Source: Saccharicrinis sp. UBA6048 (GTDB lineage: Bacteria; Bacteroidota; Bacteroidia; Bacteroidales; Marinilabiliaceae). Taken from it: a DNA stretch of 30,561 bases. Shown piece by piece: positions 23,724-30,561 of this stretch. The notes under the pieces were generated by a model that saw only the letters and a program-made list of their open reading frames with translations, had not been told where the DNA came from and ran no database searches. Position 1 is the first letter of the stretch; the number at the start of each line of letters is the position of its first letter. The stretch lies in NCBI GenBank assembly GCA_002429115.1, contig DIYS01000271.1:1-30561 (forward strand), read 5' to 3'. Position numbers and translations under genes: made by a program.

Positions 23724-24827
23724 ATGGAAGAAAAAATCATCACATTAGCCGTTTTATCCTTCGAAAAAGCACATATTCTTAGGAGCTTGCTTGAATCGGA
23801 AGGAATAGAATGTTTCTTGGAGAATGTTAACCTTGTACAAGGAGCCATATCATCGGGTGTTAAGGTGCGCATTGGAGAAGGGGCATTAGAAAATGCTTTA
23901 CCAATATTGGAAGGCATGATGCAGGAAGAACTTGAGCCTGCTGAAGAGGAAAAGGTTCCGCCAAGAATCCTGTTGCCTGTTGACTTTTCTGACTATTCGA
24001 AAAAAGCCGCTGTATTTGCGTTGGACTGGGCCAATGAGTTAAATGCCGAACTCACCGTCTTTCACACCTATTTCAATCCAATTGTGAGCACCATGCCATT
24101 TTCTGACACCTTTGCTTTTGAAGCCAATACAGAAGAAATGGTGATGGAACTGGAAGCAAAAGCACGGGAAGGTATGGAAGACATGAAAGCCTATCTGAAT
24201 AAAAAAAATGAAGCATTGAACAAGCCTGTTAATCTTAAAATGGAATTGGTAAAAGGCATAGCCGAGGACGAAATCATAAAATACTCCAAATTATATAAGC
24301 CATTAGTAATAATAATGGGAACCAGGGGTGCCGACCGGAAAGCGATGGATTTAATTGGCAGTGTAACAGCAGAAGTAATGGAGAATGCTACCGTGCCGGT
24401 GATGGCCATTCCTGAAGATTTTGAATACAACGGACTAGGAGCGTTTACCAACCTACTATATGCTACAGACTTTCAGGAAGCTGATTTTAAGTCTTTAGAG
24501 CGATTGGAACAGCTGATTAAGCCTTTAAATATGTCTATCACTTGTGCTCACGTTAGCTCGCATGAACACTCCGAATGGGATGAAGTGCGCATGGCTGGCT
24601 TAAAAGATCACATCAGTCAGAAGTATGATGACAAAGCAATTACCTGCGATCTGATTGAGCATGAAGATTTATTTGTGGCGATTGAAGGATATGTTCGTGA
24701 CAAAAATGTAAATATGCTGTCATTTACACGACGTAAGCGAAATTTTATCAGCCGCATCATTAATCCGAATATGGCTAAAAAGATGCTGTTCCATTCAACA
24801 ACACCTTTGCTCGTTTTTAACGATTAA
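23724..24827 (+). CDS. DUF2007-like domain fused to two universal stress protein domains
   Basis: A 367-residue cytoplasmic protein in three parts. Residues 1-75 resemble DUF2007 ('putative signal transducing protein': AVLSFEKAHILRSLLESEGI, then a V-R-I strand). Residues 81-232 are a full universal stress domain (RILLPVDFSDYSKKAA) with the nucleotide-binding motif G-2x-G-9x-G-S at Gly199, Gly202, Gly212 and Ser213. Residues 238-367 are a second domain (LLYATDFQEADFKSL) that lacks this motif and probably does not bind ATP. USP proteins bind ATP or AMP and act in stress survival. The gene starts 76 bases after relA in the same direction, fitting a stress-related unit (inference). Confidence 0.85.
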   Translation: MEEKIITLAVLSFEKAHILRSLLESEGIECFLENVNLVQGAISSGVKVRIGEGALENALPILEGMMQEELEPAEEEKVPPRILLPVDFSDYSKKAAVFALDWANELNAELTVFHTYFNPIVSTMPFSDTFAFEANTEEMVMELEAKAREGMEDMKAYLNKKNEALNKPVNLKMELVKGIAEDEIIKYSKLYKPLVIIMGTRGADRKAMDLIGSVTAEVMENATVPVMAIPEDFEYNGLGAFTNLLYATDFQEADFKSLERLEQLIKPLNMSITCAHVSSHEHSEWDEVRMAGLKDHISQKYDDKAITCDLIEHEDLFVAIEGYVRDKNVNMLSFTRRKRNFISRIINPNMAKKMLFHSTTPLLVFND

Positions 24828-24860
24828 TTTTCTATTTTTAGGCAGATAATTGCCTGAATA

Positions 24861-25769
24861 ATGAAAATCAAATGTATCAACATACAAAAAGTCGGCTTTT
24901 ATTTGGTCGGCTTTTTTATTTGCTGTTCTATTCAGGCGCAATATGCGGTAAGTGGTTCTATTCTCGATGTTAATTACAACTATGCTGATGTAAAAGTTCA
25001 CCTTTTGAATAAAGAAACAGATCAGCCTGTGTCGGTTAATGGTGCAGGACAATTTTATACCACTTTAGACTGGAATAAGGTCTATCATTTTAAGTTTTCC
25101 AAGCCGGGCTATGTTTCTAAAATAATTGAATTTTCGACTAAAATTCCTGAGAATATTCAACAGGAAGCCATTGCGCCATACCAAATGTCGGTGCGTTTAT
25201 TTAAGGAGTTTCAAGGTGTTGATACCGTGTTTTTTAATAATCCTGTAGCCAAAATTCGTTTTGACAATCGGTTAAAGGATTTTGAAGCTGACAGAGATTA
25301 TTCTCTCAATGTAAAATATAAAATTGAGCAGATGAGAACTGGCGTTGAGAAAGATAAAGCAGCATCAAAATCTGCCAGTAGATCTTCTAAATTCAAAAAT
25401 AACAGAAACATAAAGCCGAACGAACCACCTACTGAAACAGTTAAAAAAAATGAAGGTGAAATAATACAACCACCAATAAAAGAGGAGAGTCAAGTTCATT
25501 TACCCCGGGAAGTTTACGAGGTTGAGTCCCTCAAAAATACATATCCGGAAGGAGAGAGTACTGAAGTATTTGAATTAGAGAGTCGTGTGGTTACACGTAA
25601 TATTTTTATGCTGGACAATCAACGTGTGGTAATGATGAAAGTAGTTCATAACTGGGGGAAAACGTTTTATTTTATTGACGAAGCGCCACTTGGCTACCGT
25701 TGTATTTCGGAAGAGATGTATAATTACACAATTGATAAAAACAGACAATTAATAAGCAAGGATAAATGA
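24861..25769 (+). CDS. exported protein of unknown function with a carboxypeptidase-regulatory-like domain
   Basis: A 302-residue protein with a signal peptide (about 1-28, VGFYLVGFFICCSIQAQ). Residues 29-100 look like a small beta-sandwich of the CarboxypepD_reg/CNA-B type (VSGSILDVNYNYADVKVHL, then YHFKFSKPGYVSKIIEFS). A basic, Ser/Asn-rich linker (about 165-205) and a C-terminal domain of about 80 residues (VVTRNIFMLDNQRVVMMKVV, then WGKTFYFID) follow. I do not recognise the C-terminal domain. It is probably periplasmic. It begins 33 bases after the USP gene, with a small AGGCA/TGCCT hairpin between, and its stop overlaps the next start by four bases (ATGA), so it is co-translated with threonine aldolase. 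Confidence 0.7.
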   Translation: MKIKCINIQKVGFYLVGFFICCSIQAQYAVSGSILDVNYNYADVKVHLLNKETDQPVSVNGAGQFYTTLDWNKVYHFKFSKPGYVSKIIEFSTKIPENIQQEAIAPYQMSVRLFKEFQGVDTVFFNNPVAKIRFDNRLKDFEADRDYSLNVKYKIEQMRTGVEKDKAASKSASRSSKFKNNRNIKPNEPPTETVKKNEGEIIQPPIKEESQVHLPREVYEVESLKNTYPEGESTEVFELESRVVTRNIFMLDNQRVVMMKVVHNWGKTFYFIDEAPLGYRCISEEMYNYTIDKNRQLISKDK

Positions 25770-26803
25770 GTTACATAAGAGGTTTTGCAAGTGATAATAA
25801 TGCCAGTGTTCACCCTGATGTATTGAGTGCCATTAGTGAAGTTAATACCGGGCATCAGGTGGGGTATGGTGACGACTGTTACACGATGGAAGTAAGCAAG
25901 TTGTTCAAGTCAGTCTTTGGAGAAGCTACAGAAACCTATTTCGTATATAATGGTACAGGTGCCAATGTAATTGCTATTCAAGCATTGGCTCAATCGTTTA
26001 ATGCTGTAGTTTGTGCTCGCACAGCGCACATCAATGTGGATGAATGTGGAGCACCGGAAAAGCTGTCAGGTTGTAAACTTTTACCCATTGAAACCAATAA
26101 TGGAAAAATAACCGTTTCACAAATCAAGCAATACATGCATGGGTTTGGTTTTGAGCATCACGTTCAGCCAAAAGTTATATCCATTACACAGGCAAGCGAA
26201 CTTGGCACAATCTATACCCTTGATGAGATAAAAGCAATTGCAGACTATGTGCATGGTTTGGGCTTATATCTTCACATGGATGGTGCGCGCTTAGCGAATG
26301 CCGCAGCTGCATTGAACTGCTCTTTGGAAGATACCACCTTTAAATCCGGTGTAGATGTTTTATCATTTGGCGGTACGAAGAACGGTTTAATGTTCGGCGA
26401 GGCAGTTGTTTTTGCAAATGCAAAACTAGCTGAAAACGTAAAGTATATCAGAAAGCAGTCGACGCAGTTACATTCTAAAATGCGATATGTTTCTGCTCAA
26501 TTTAAGGCTTTGTTGTCAAATGATTTGTGGCTGAAGAATGCACAACATTCCAATAAAATGGCAAGACTATTGGCCGATAAAGTTAAAGAAATTGATGGTG
26601 TTACCATTACTCAAGCAGTTGATTCGAACGGTGTATTTGCGATTGTTCCAAAGCATATAATTGAAGCACTGCAACAGGAGTTTTTCTTTTACGTTTGGGA
26701 CGAGCACACTTCAGAAGTCAGGTGGATGACCTCCTTTGATACGCAAGAGGAGGATATTGAGGTATTTGTCAGGAAACTGAAAAATCTAATGACTAACCTG
26801 TAA
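25766..26803 (+). CDS. ltaE: low-specificity L-threonine aldolase
   Basis: A 345-residue PLP enzyme of fold type I (beta-eliminating lyase family) that splits L-threonine or allo-threonine to glycine and acetaldehyde in the cytoplasm. Seen: FASDNNASVHPDVLSAI at the start, the glycine-rich GDDCYT segment, VYNGTGANV, the His of ARTAHINVDE that stacks on PLP, the Asp of LHMDGARLANAA that binds the pyridine nitrogen, and the Schiff-base lysine in FGGTKNG (Lys205). Full length. The start is fixed by ATGA overlap with the preceding gene. Confidence 0.93.
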   Translation: MSYIRGFASDNNASVHPDVLSAISEVNTGHQVGYGDDCYTMEVSKLFKSVFGEATETYFVYNGTGANVIAIQALAQSFNAVVCARTAHINVDECGAPEKLSGCKLLPIETNNGKITVSQIKQYMHGFGFEHHVQPKVISITQASELGTIYTLDEIKAIADYVHGLGLYLHMDGARLANAAAALNCSLEDTTFKSGVDVLSFGGTKNGLMFGEAVVFANAKLAENVKYIRKQSTQLHSKMRYVSAQFKALLSNDLWLKNAQHSNKMARLLADKVKEIDGVTITQAVDSNGVFAIVPKHIIEALQQEFFFYVWDEHTSEVRWMTSFDTQEEDIEVFVRKLKNLMTNL

Positions 26804-26806
26804 TCA

Positions 26807-27463
26807 ATGACCAAGCTTTCGGACATAGAACTGCAAAAGATTAAGACAGCCTTAATCATTCCTGTCTTTTTCCTTATAATCACCTTTTCGATCAAACTGA
26901 TTGAAAGTCTTGAAGGATTTAGTTTTGTGGAATGGGGTATTAAACCTATGTCCTTAAGTGGTCTTAGTGGAATCTTACTGGCTCCATTAGTACATTCCCA
27001 TTGGGATCACTTTTATGCCAATGCCATTCCACTTTTTGTTTTAGGCGTCTCGCTCTTTTATTTCTATAGAGGCATCTCGATAAAAGTGTTTGTATTTATT
27101 TATCTGCTAACCGGTATATGGGTTTGGCTTGGAGCGCGTGATGCCTGGCATATTGGGGCAAGTGGGGTTATCTACGGGCTGGCAGCTTTTTTGATCGCCG
27201 GTGGTTTTATCCGTAATTATATTCCACTGATGGCTATTTCTTTAATGGTGATTTTCCTATATGGAGGAATGATTTGGGGCGTATTTCCCTTAAAATGGGA
27301 TGTACCTTACTCGTGGGAATCTCATCTATACGGAAGTATCGCAGGTGTTATTTTAGCTGTCGTATACCGAAAAGAAGGCCCGCAAAAGCCAGTTAAAGAA
27401 TGGTCGGATGAAGACGATGATGATGATCCATATTGGGAGAATGGAGATAAAACAGAGGTATGA
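26807..27463 (+). CDS. rhomboid-family intramembrane serine protease
   Basis: A 218-residue, six-helix protein. The rhomboid dyad is present: Ser119 in HIGASGVIYGL (GxSG motif) and His173 in SWESHLYGSIAG. Upstream, HSHWDHFYANAIPL matches the helix-2 motif with the oxyanion-hole Asn. It cleaves transmembrane helices of other proteins in the inner membrane; its substrates are unknown. The C-terminus (about residues 192-218) is very acidic, with seven Asp/Glu in a row (DEDDDDD) near SDEDD, which is not part of the catalytic core. It starts 3 bases after the ltaE stop and overlaps the next gene by four bases. Confidence 0.92.
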   Translation: MTKLSDIELQKIKTALIIPVFFLIITFSIKLIESLEGFSFVEWGIKPMSLSGLSGILLAPLVHSHWDHFYANAIPLFVLGVSLFYFYRGISIKVFVFIYLLTGIWVWLGARDAWHIGASGVIYGLAAFLIAGGFIRNYIPLMAISLMVIFLYGGMIWGVFPLKWDVPYSWESHLYGSIAGVILAVVYRKEGPQKPVKEWSDEDDDDDPYWENGDKTEV

Positions 27464-28005
27464 GAATTTTTATAGCGATAGACTGTAAGCCTGTAAATGA
27501 TCAGTTGCTTTCGTTACAAAAGCAGTTGGAAGGTATTAATGGGCGACTATTGACCGACTTTCACTTAACGCTTAAGTTTATAGGAGAAGCCAGTGATTTG
27601 CAGATTAATTACATCGATAAGCAACTTAGTGAATTGAAGATTACCCCCTTTTCTATACAGATTAATCACTTGGGGGAATTTAGCTCGCACAAGCAAAAAG
27701 TTATTTGGGCCGGAATAAAACCAAATATAGAACTAACAAAACTGCAGAAAATGGTGGATTCTGCTCTTAAGGATCAGTTTCAGCTTGTGAACAACTTTTA
27801 TCCGCATATCAGCTTAATGCGCATCAATAAATCAAATTTGAAAAGGATTAATGCTGAGCAGATTGATAAAGTGCTTGGTCAACAGGATGTTTCTATTTAT
27901 TTAGATGTCAGTTCTATTCAGCTTATGAAAAGTAGTTTGGATAGTAGTGGTGCTAAGTATGAGGTAATTAAGCAATACCCTGTTAGTGGATTTGGAGAGA
28001 TGTAA
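27460..28005 (+). CDS. thpR: RNA 2',3'-cyclic phosphodiesterase (2H family, LigT-like)
   Basis: A 181-residue protein of the 2H phosphoesterase superfamily. Both catalytic motifs are visible: His35-Leu-Thr-Leu (DFHLTLKFIGE) and His116-Ile-Ser-Leu (YPHISLMRI), about 80 residues apart as expected. The N-terminal MRIFIAID and the IWAGI stretch are typical of ThpR/LigT. The enzyme opens 2',3'-cyclic phosphates of RNA to the 2'-phosphate; a link to tRNA half-ligation is known in vitro, the role in vivo unclear. Last gene of the tight cluster that begins at 24861 (ATGA overlap with the rhomboid gene). Confidence 0.92.
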   Translation: MRIFIAIDCKPVNDQLLSLQKQLEGINGRLLTDFHLTLKFIGEASDLQINYIDKQLSELKITPFSIQINHLGEFSSHKQKVIWAGIKPNIELTKLQKMVDSALKDQFQLVNNFYPHISLMRINKSNLKRINAEQIDKVLGQQDVSIYLDVSSIQLMKSSLDSSGAKYEVIKQYPVSGFGEM

Positions 28006-28231
28006 TGTTTAAGGCGGAGGGCGATTCGATTCCATATGTTTCAGTTTTAATTATTACTGAAACAAAAGTGTAGCATTTGATATTCCTAATAAAAACTATT
28101 CAATTATCCGGTTCACTTTCTCTGCATACATAGTAATCCGTTCAAAAAAGGGAAGGATGCCGTTTATTGATAAAATAGATCATTTCATTGAAAAGAACGT
28201 GTAGCGAGCAGAAAACAACTAATTTTGTGTA

Positions 28232-29353
28232 ATGATGAACTGGCTCAGACTAAATCAAAAAAACATACTTGTACATTTTAGCTGGTGGTTGGGATATTCC
28301 TTATTGTTATCGTACTTTCCTTTATTGGTAATGGATACCAATACAGCAATATTATTCCTACTGCGAACCATACTGGTTGGGATGATCATCTTTTATATAA
28401 ATGCCTATTGGTTATTACCAAAATACCTTAGTAAAGGGGCTTATATAAATTATTTAGCCGGAATTATTTCAACACTTTTAGTGGTTGGTGTAATGTATCA
28501 TCAAACCAGTGCTCATATGGGTATCCAAAGTTTTAAGGATTATTGTAGTGATCAGCAATGGCTCGAAAAAATTGACAATAATGATTTTCTGTATGAAAAT
28601 AAGCAGTATTTATTGCCCTCTAAGTCAACTCACTCAAAGCCACGCAAGTTTTTAGGTTTCAATATGATGGGATTGCCATCGTTTATCGCTATGCTTTTCA
28701 TTAGCACACTCTTCTGGATATATAAAGATATGCGCGAACGAAAGCAGCTGGAGCTTTCACTGGTCAACCAGAATCTGATGACTGAGATGAAGTTTCTTAA
28801 ATCACAGATGAATCCGCACTTCCTGTTTAATGCCTTGAATAACATATATAGCTTATCGATGCTGCATTCCATCAAAACACCTGAGATGGTGTTAAAACTA
28901 TCGGCAATGTTACGCTATGTGCTATACGAATCGGAAGATGTTAAGGTAAAGCTCGGCAAAGAAGTCGACTATATTAAAAACTTTATCGAATTTCAAAGGA
29001 TCAAAATAGAAGGAATTCCCCGAATTCATGTTGATATCGATCGTGCTGATCGTATGAAAATGATTGAGCCGATGTTGCTTATTCCTTTTGTTGAAAACAG
29101 TTTTAAGCACAGTAAAATTGAAGATACCGATAAGGGTTGGATATCAATGACCTTAACAACCGATCAAAACTATATTTCGTTCGAAATTGCCAATAGCTTA
29201 CCTGATAAAAAAGTGGTTGCTGATAAAAATAGTGGCATAGGTGTAGAAAACGTCAAACGACGACTAAAACATCTTTATCCTGACAAACACGAAATAAATA
29301 TTCAGAAAAAGGAAAAAGAATATTCGCTTAAACTCAAAATTAAATGTCCATGA
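28232..29353 (+). CDS. LytS-type sensor histidine kinase (His_kinase/PF06580)
   Basis: A 373-residue inner-membrane kinase. Four hydrophobic segments are seen (about 12-32, 36-60, 68-88 and 146-163) with a periplasmic stretch between the last two. A short coiled coil leads into the His_kinase motif QMNPHFLFNALNNIYSL with His196, followed by ENSFKHS (N-box) and NSGIGVENVKRRL of the ATP-binding domain. Such kinases pair with LytTR regulators. The partner is encoded directly downstream with a four-base overlap. The signal sensed is unknown. The start could be either of two adjacent ATGs (28232 or 28235). Confidence 0.93.
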   Translation: MMNWLRLNQKNILVHFSWWLGYSLLLSYFPLLVMDTNTAILFLLRTILVGMIIFYINAYWLLPKYLSKGAYINYLAGIISTLLVVGVMYHQTSAHMGIQSFKDYCSDQQWLEKIDNNDFLYENKQYLLPSKSTHSKPRKFLGFNMMGLPSFIAMLFISTLFWIYKDMRERKQLELSLVNQNLMTEMKFLKSQMNPHFLFNALNNIYSLSMLHSIKTPEMVLKLSAMLRYVLYESEDVKVKLGKEVDYIKNFIEFQRIKIEGIPRIHVDIDRADRMKMIEPMLLIPFVENSFKHSKIEDTDKGWISMTLTTDQNYISFEIANSLPDKKVVADKNSGIGVENVKRRLKHLYPDKHEINIQKKEKEYSLKLKIKCP

Positions 29354-30072
29354 AGGTTAAATGCATAATAGTAGATGATGAATTTCCGGCCCGGGAACTC
29401 TTACAAAGCTTTATTGCCAAATTTGCACATTTAGAATTGGTGGGCAGCTTTAAATCGCCACTTGAAGCAATGGAACTCCTCCAAAAAGATAATATAGACC
29501 TGATGTTTCTTGATATTCAGATGCCTGATATCACCGGGGTTGATTTCTTAAAAACTTTAACTAAAAAGCCACTGGTTGTATTTACCACGGCCTATGAAGA
29601 GTATGCACTTGAAGGCTACAAGCTGGATGTGCTGGACTACCTTGTCAAACCATTTTCGTTTGAGCGATTTATGCATACCGTAAATAAAGTGGGAGACAGG
29701 CTTTCGTATAAAAATGTGGTGAACGATTTTCAATCATTACCACCAAAGGTGGAAACCAAAAACTTTATGATGGTTAAGGCCGACCATAAAATTTACCGTG
29801 TCAAGTTTAAAGATATATTATACATCGAAGGTTTACGTGAATATGTCACCTTCTTTTGTGTCAATGAAAAAATCGTTTCTCTTGAATCACTTCGAAATCT
29901 TGAACAGCTACTCGAAGCACATGGATTTATGCGTGTTCATAAATCGTACATCGTAAATGTGGAGCGCATATCGGCTTTTTATGGCAACCAGTTAAAGCTG
30001 GATCATGTGGATAAATACATCCCTATTGGAAAATCGTACAAAGAAGTCGTTAATAAGCGTCTCGTGACTTAA
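29350..30072 (+). CDS. LytTR-family response regulator
   Basis: A 240-residue regulator from the ATG at 29350, which overlaps the kinase stop as ATGA; an ATG at 29344 adds two residues. Receiver domain (about 1-115): CIIVDDEFPAREL with the acidic pocket, phosphorylation site Asp55 in LMFLDIQMPD, FTTAY with the switch Thr, and the conserved Lys in DYLVKPF. LytTR DNA-binding domain (about 138-238): VKADHKIYRVKFKDILYIEG, then FMRVHKSYIVNVERI. It activates or represses genes by binding pairs of direct repeats. It forms a two-gene operon with the kinase. Targets are not evident in this window. Confidence 0.94.
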   Translation: MKVKCIIVDDEFPARELLQSFIAKFAHLELVGSFKSPLEAMELLQKDNIDLMFLDIQMPDITGVDFLKTLTKKPLVVFTTAYEEYALEGYKLDVLDYLVKPFSFERFMHTVNKVGDRLSYKNVVNDFQSLPPKVETKNFMMVKADHKIYRVKFKDILYIEGLREYVTFFCVNEKIVSLESLRNLEQLLEAHGFMRVHKSYIVNVERISAFYGNQLKLDHVDKYIPIGKSYKEVVNKRLVT

Positions 30073-30078
30073 GTTTCG

Positions 30079-30113
30079 AGCTTTCTTGATAACTCCTTAA
30101 AAGCTATTTTATT
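30079..30113 (+). terminator. weak intrinsic terminator after the LytTR gene
   Basis: AGCTTT at 30079-30084 pairs with AAAGCT at 30100-30105, followed by ATTTTATT. An alternative stem, CTATTTTA/TAAAATAG at 30104-30127, overlaps it. AT-rich and weak. Confidence 0.4.
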
Positions 30114-30190
30114 AGTGAGTAAAATAGGAGCAATCCCACATCTAATCTATGGTTCAGGCTAAAAATAATTGACAAAAAATGTGTTTTTTA

Positions 30191-30221
30191 TTTGATTAGA
30201 TTAGTTGAATAACTATCTTTG
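30191..30221 (+). promoter_or_regulatory. sigma-A type promoter of the tRNA-Arg gene
   Basis: TTTG at 30191-30194, 19 bases, then TATCTTTG at 30214-30221: a perfect match to the Bacteroidota consensus. It lies 29 bases before the mature tRNA. Confidence 0.82.
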
Positions 30222-30250
30222 CATCGCTTTTAACAAAAAGCAGTAAGGAT

Positions 30251-30324
30251 GGTCCCGTAGCTCAGCTGGATAGAGCAACAGCCTTCTAAGCTGTGGGTCG
30301 TGGGTTCGAATCCCGCCGGGATCA
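30251..30324 (+). tRNA. tRNA-Arg (anticodon TCT)
   Basis: A 74-base cloverleaf. The acceptor arms GGTCCCG/CGGGATC pair over 7 bp with one G-U. The D-arm is GCTC-AGCTGGATA-GAGC. The anticodon arm ACAGC-CTTCTAA-GCTGT gives anticodon TCT, reading AGA and AGG. The T-arm is GTGGG-TTCGAAT-CCCGC. The discriminator base is A and CCA is not encoded. Confidence 0.96.
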
Positions 30325-30349
30325 CTTTTTAGGAAACTGAATGAAACTG

Positions 30350-30390
30350 AAAGTCTGTAAATCGTTTGATTTACAGACTTTTGTGTTTTT
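30350..30390 (+). terminator. intrinsic terminator of tRNA-Arg
   Basis: AAAGTCTGTAAATC at 30350-30363 and GATTTACAGACTTT at 30368-30381 form a perfect 14-bp stem with loop GTTT, followed by TGTGTTTTT. Confidence 0.9.
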
Positions 30391-30391
30391 A

Positions 30392-30561
30392 GGCTGTTTT
30401 AAAAATACTCAAAAAATGCGTATATTTCGGATCAGAACCAAATTCTGGGTCTAGGCATAAATCTTACAAAGTCTGTATAAGAAAAACTTCACATCAGTTA
30501 CACCTCTAAATTGCCTTCTGAATTCTTTGATTTTGGCATTAAAAGATTCTGCAGCCGCATT
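30392..30561 (-). mobile_element. end of an ISL3-like insertion sequence, running off the window
   Basis: Contains the C-terminal end of a transposase and, beyond its stop codon, about 60 non-coding bases to GGCTGTTTT at 30392, which I take as the probable outer end because it begins just where the tRNA terminator's T-run stops. The other terminal repeat and any target duplication lie outside, so the boundary is an estimate. Confidence 0.55.
30451..30561 (-). CDS. transposase C-terminus (ISL3 family, ISAon1-like), partial
   Basis: Read leftward from the window edge, the frame encodes 36 residues up to the stop at 30451-30453, beginning NAAAESFNAKIKEFRRQFRG and ending FFLYRLCKIYA. This closely resembles the end of the DDE transposases of ISL3/ISAon1-type elements in Bacteroidota. 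The Glu in AESFNAKIK is the last acidic residue of the DDE triad. The rest of the gene is outside the window, so whether the element is intact is unknown. Confidence 0.8.
   Translation of the reverse strand, partial: NAAAESFNAKIKEFRRQFRGVTDVKFFLYRLCKIYA

Noticed and set aside
24795..25052. Leftward open frame of 85 codons across the USP gene end and the exported protein start
   Set aside because: Overlaps two supported genes on the other strand and reads as their complement; no domain is seen.
28038..28063. Hairpin GTTTCAGT/ACTGAAAC behind thpR as terminator
   Set aside because: The stem is perfect but no T run follows on the plus strand, and A-rich flanks do not suit either direction well.
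28058..28205. Open stretch of about 48 codons between thpR and the kinase
   Set aside because: No start codon except one 15 codons from the end, and no recognisable protein features.
28220..28227. TAATTTTG as -7 box of the LytS-type kinase
   Set aside because: It lies only four bases before the ATG, which would give a leaderless message, and no TTTG is found 19-21 bases upstream.

Overview
The window looks like a low-GC member of the Bacteroidota, probably class Bacteroidia near the Marinilabiliales; the order is a guess from overall gene resemblance. The evidence is a SusC/SusD pair with an ECF sigma factor and FecR, promoters of the Bacteroidota type (TTTG, 19 bases, TAnnTTTG) at rplS and the tRNA, few Shine-Dalgarno motifs, and an ISL3-like transposase end of the kind common in this phylum.

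Layout. 1-633 (-): 5' part of an APC-type permease. 767-3050 (+): a small cysteine-rich metal-binding protein and an orphan histidine kinase with a periplasmic solute-binding sensor domain. 3294-7005 (-): a large MscS-type channel and an exported beta-helix 'adhesin-like' protein, separated by interspersed inverted repeats. 7347-8843 (+): an IMP dehydrogenase of the divergent type known from Tritrichomonas foetus, with a strong terminator. 9067-19201 (+): a seven-gene uptake locus (ECF sigma, FecR anti-sigma, STN-bearing SusC, SusD, exported amidohydrolase, two TlpA-like thioredoxins). 19202-19728: gene-free, with a possible small RNA. 19729-21213 (-): rplS with a structured leader, then a YtxH / holin-like / hypothetical envelope-stress type cluster. 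21431-28005 (+): RelA/SpoT homologue with a degenerate hydrolase domain, a DUF2007-USP-USP fusion, an exported protein of unknown function, threonine aldolase, rhomboid protease and a 2H phosphoesterase, the last four tightly packed. 28232-30072 (+): LytS/LytTR two-component pair. 30251-30324: tRNA-Arg(TCT), followed by its terminator and directly by the end of an insertion sequence that runs off the window.

How the genes work together. The 9-19 kb locus reads as one trans-envelope regulated import system. Substrate binding by SusD and SusC would be signalled through the STN domain to FecR and then to the ECF sigma factor. The amidohydrolase and thioredoxins would process the cargo or maintain exported proteins. 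With no glycoside hydrolase, the substrate is more likely an amide, peptide or imide than a glycan; this is inference. The rest is housekeeping (guaB, rplS, tRNA), stress physiology (RSH, USP, MscS, YtxH) and sensing (two histidine kinases).

I found no CRISPR array, prophage, toxin-antitoxin pair or clearly new defence system. The most interesting points are the Tritrichomonas-like IMPDH, the divergent second TlpA, the hairpin between fecR and susC, the rplS leader, and a possible small RNA at about 19.3-19.5 kb.
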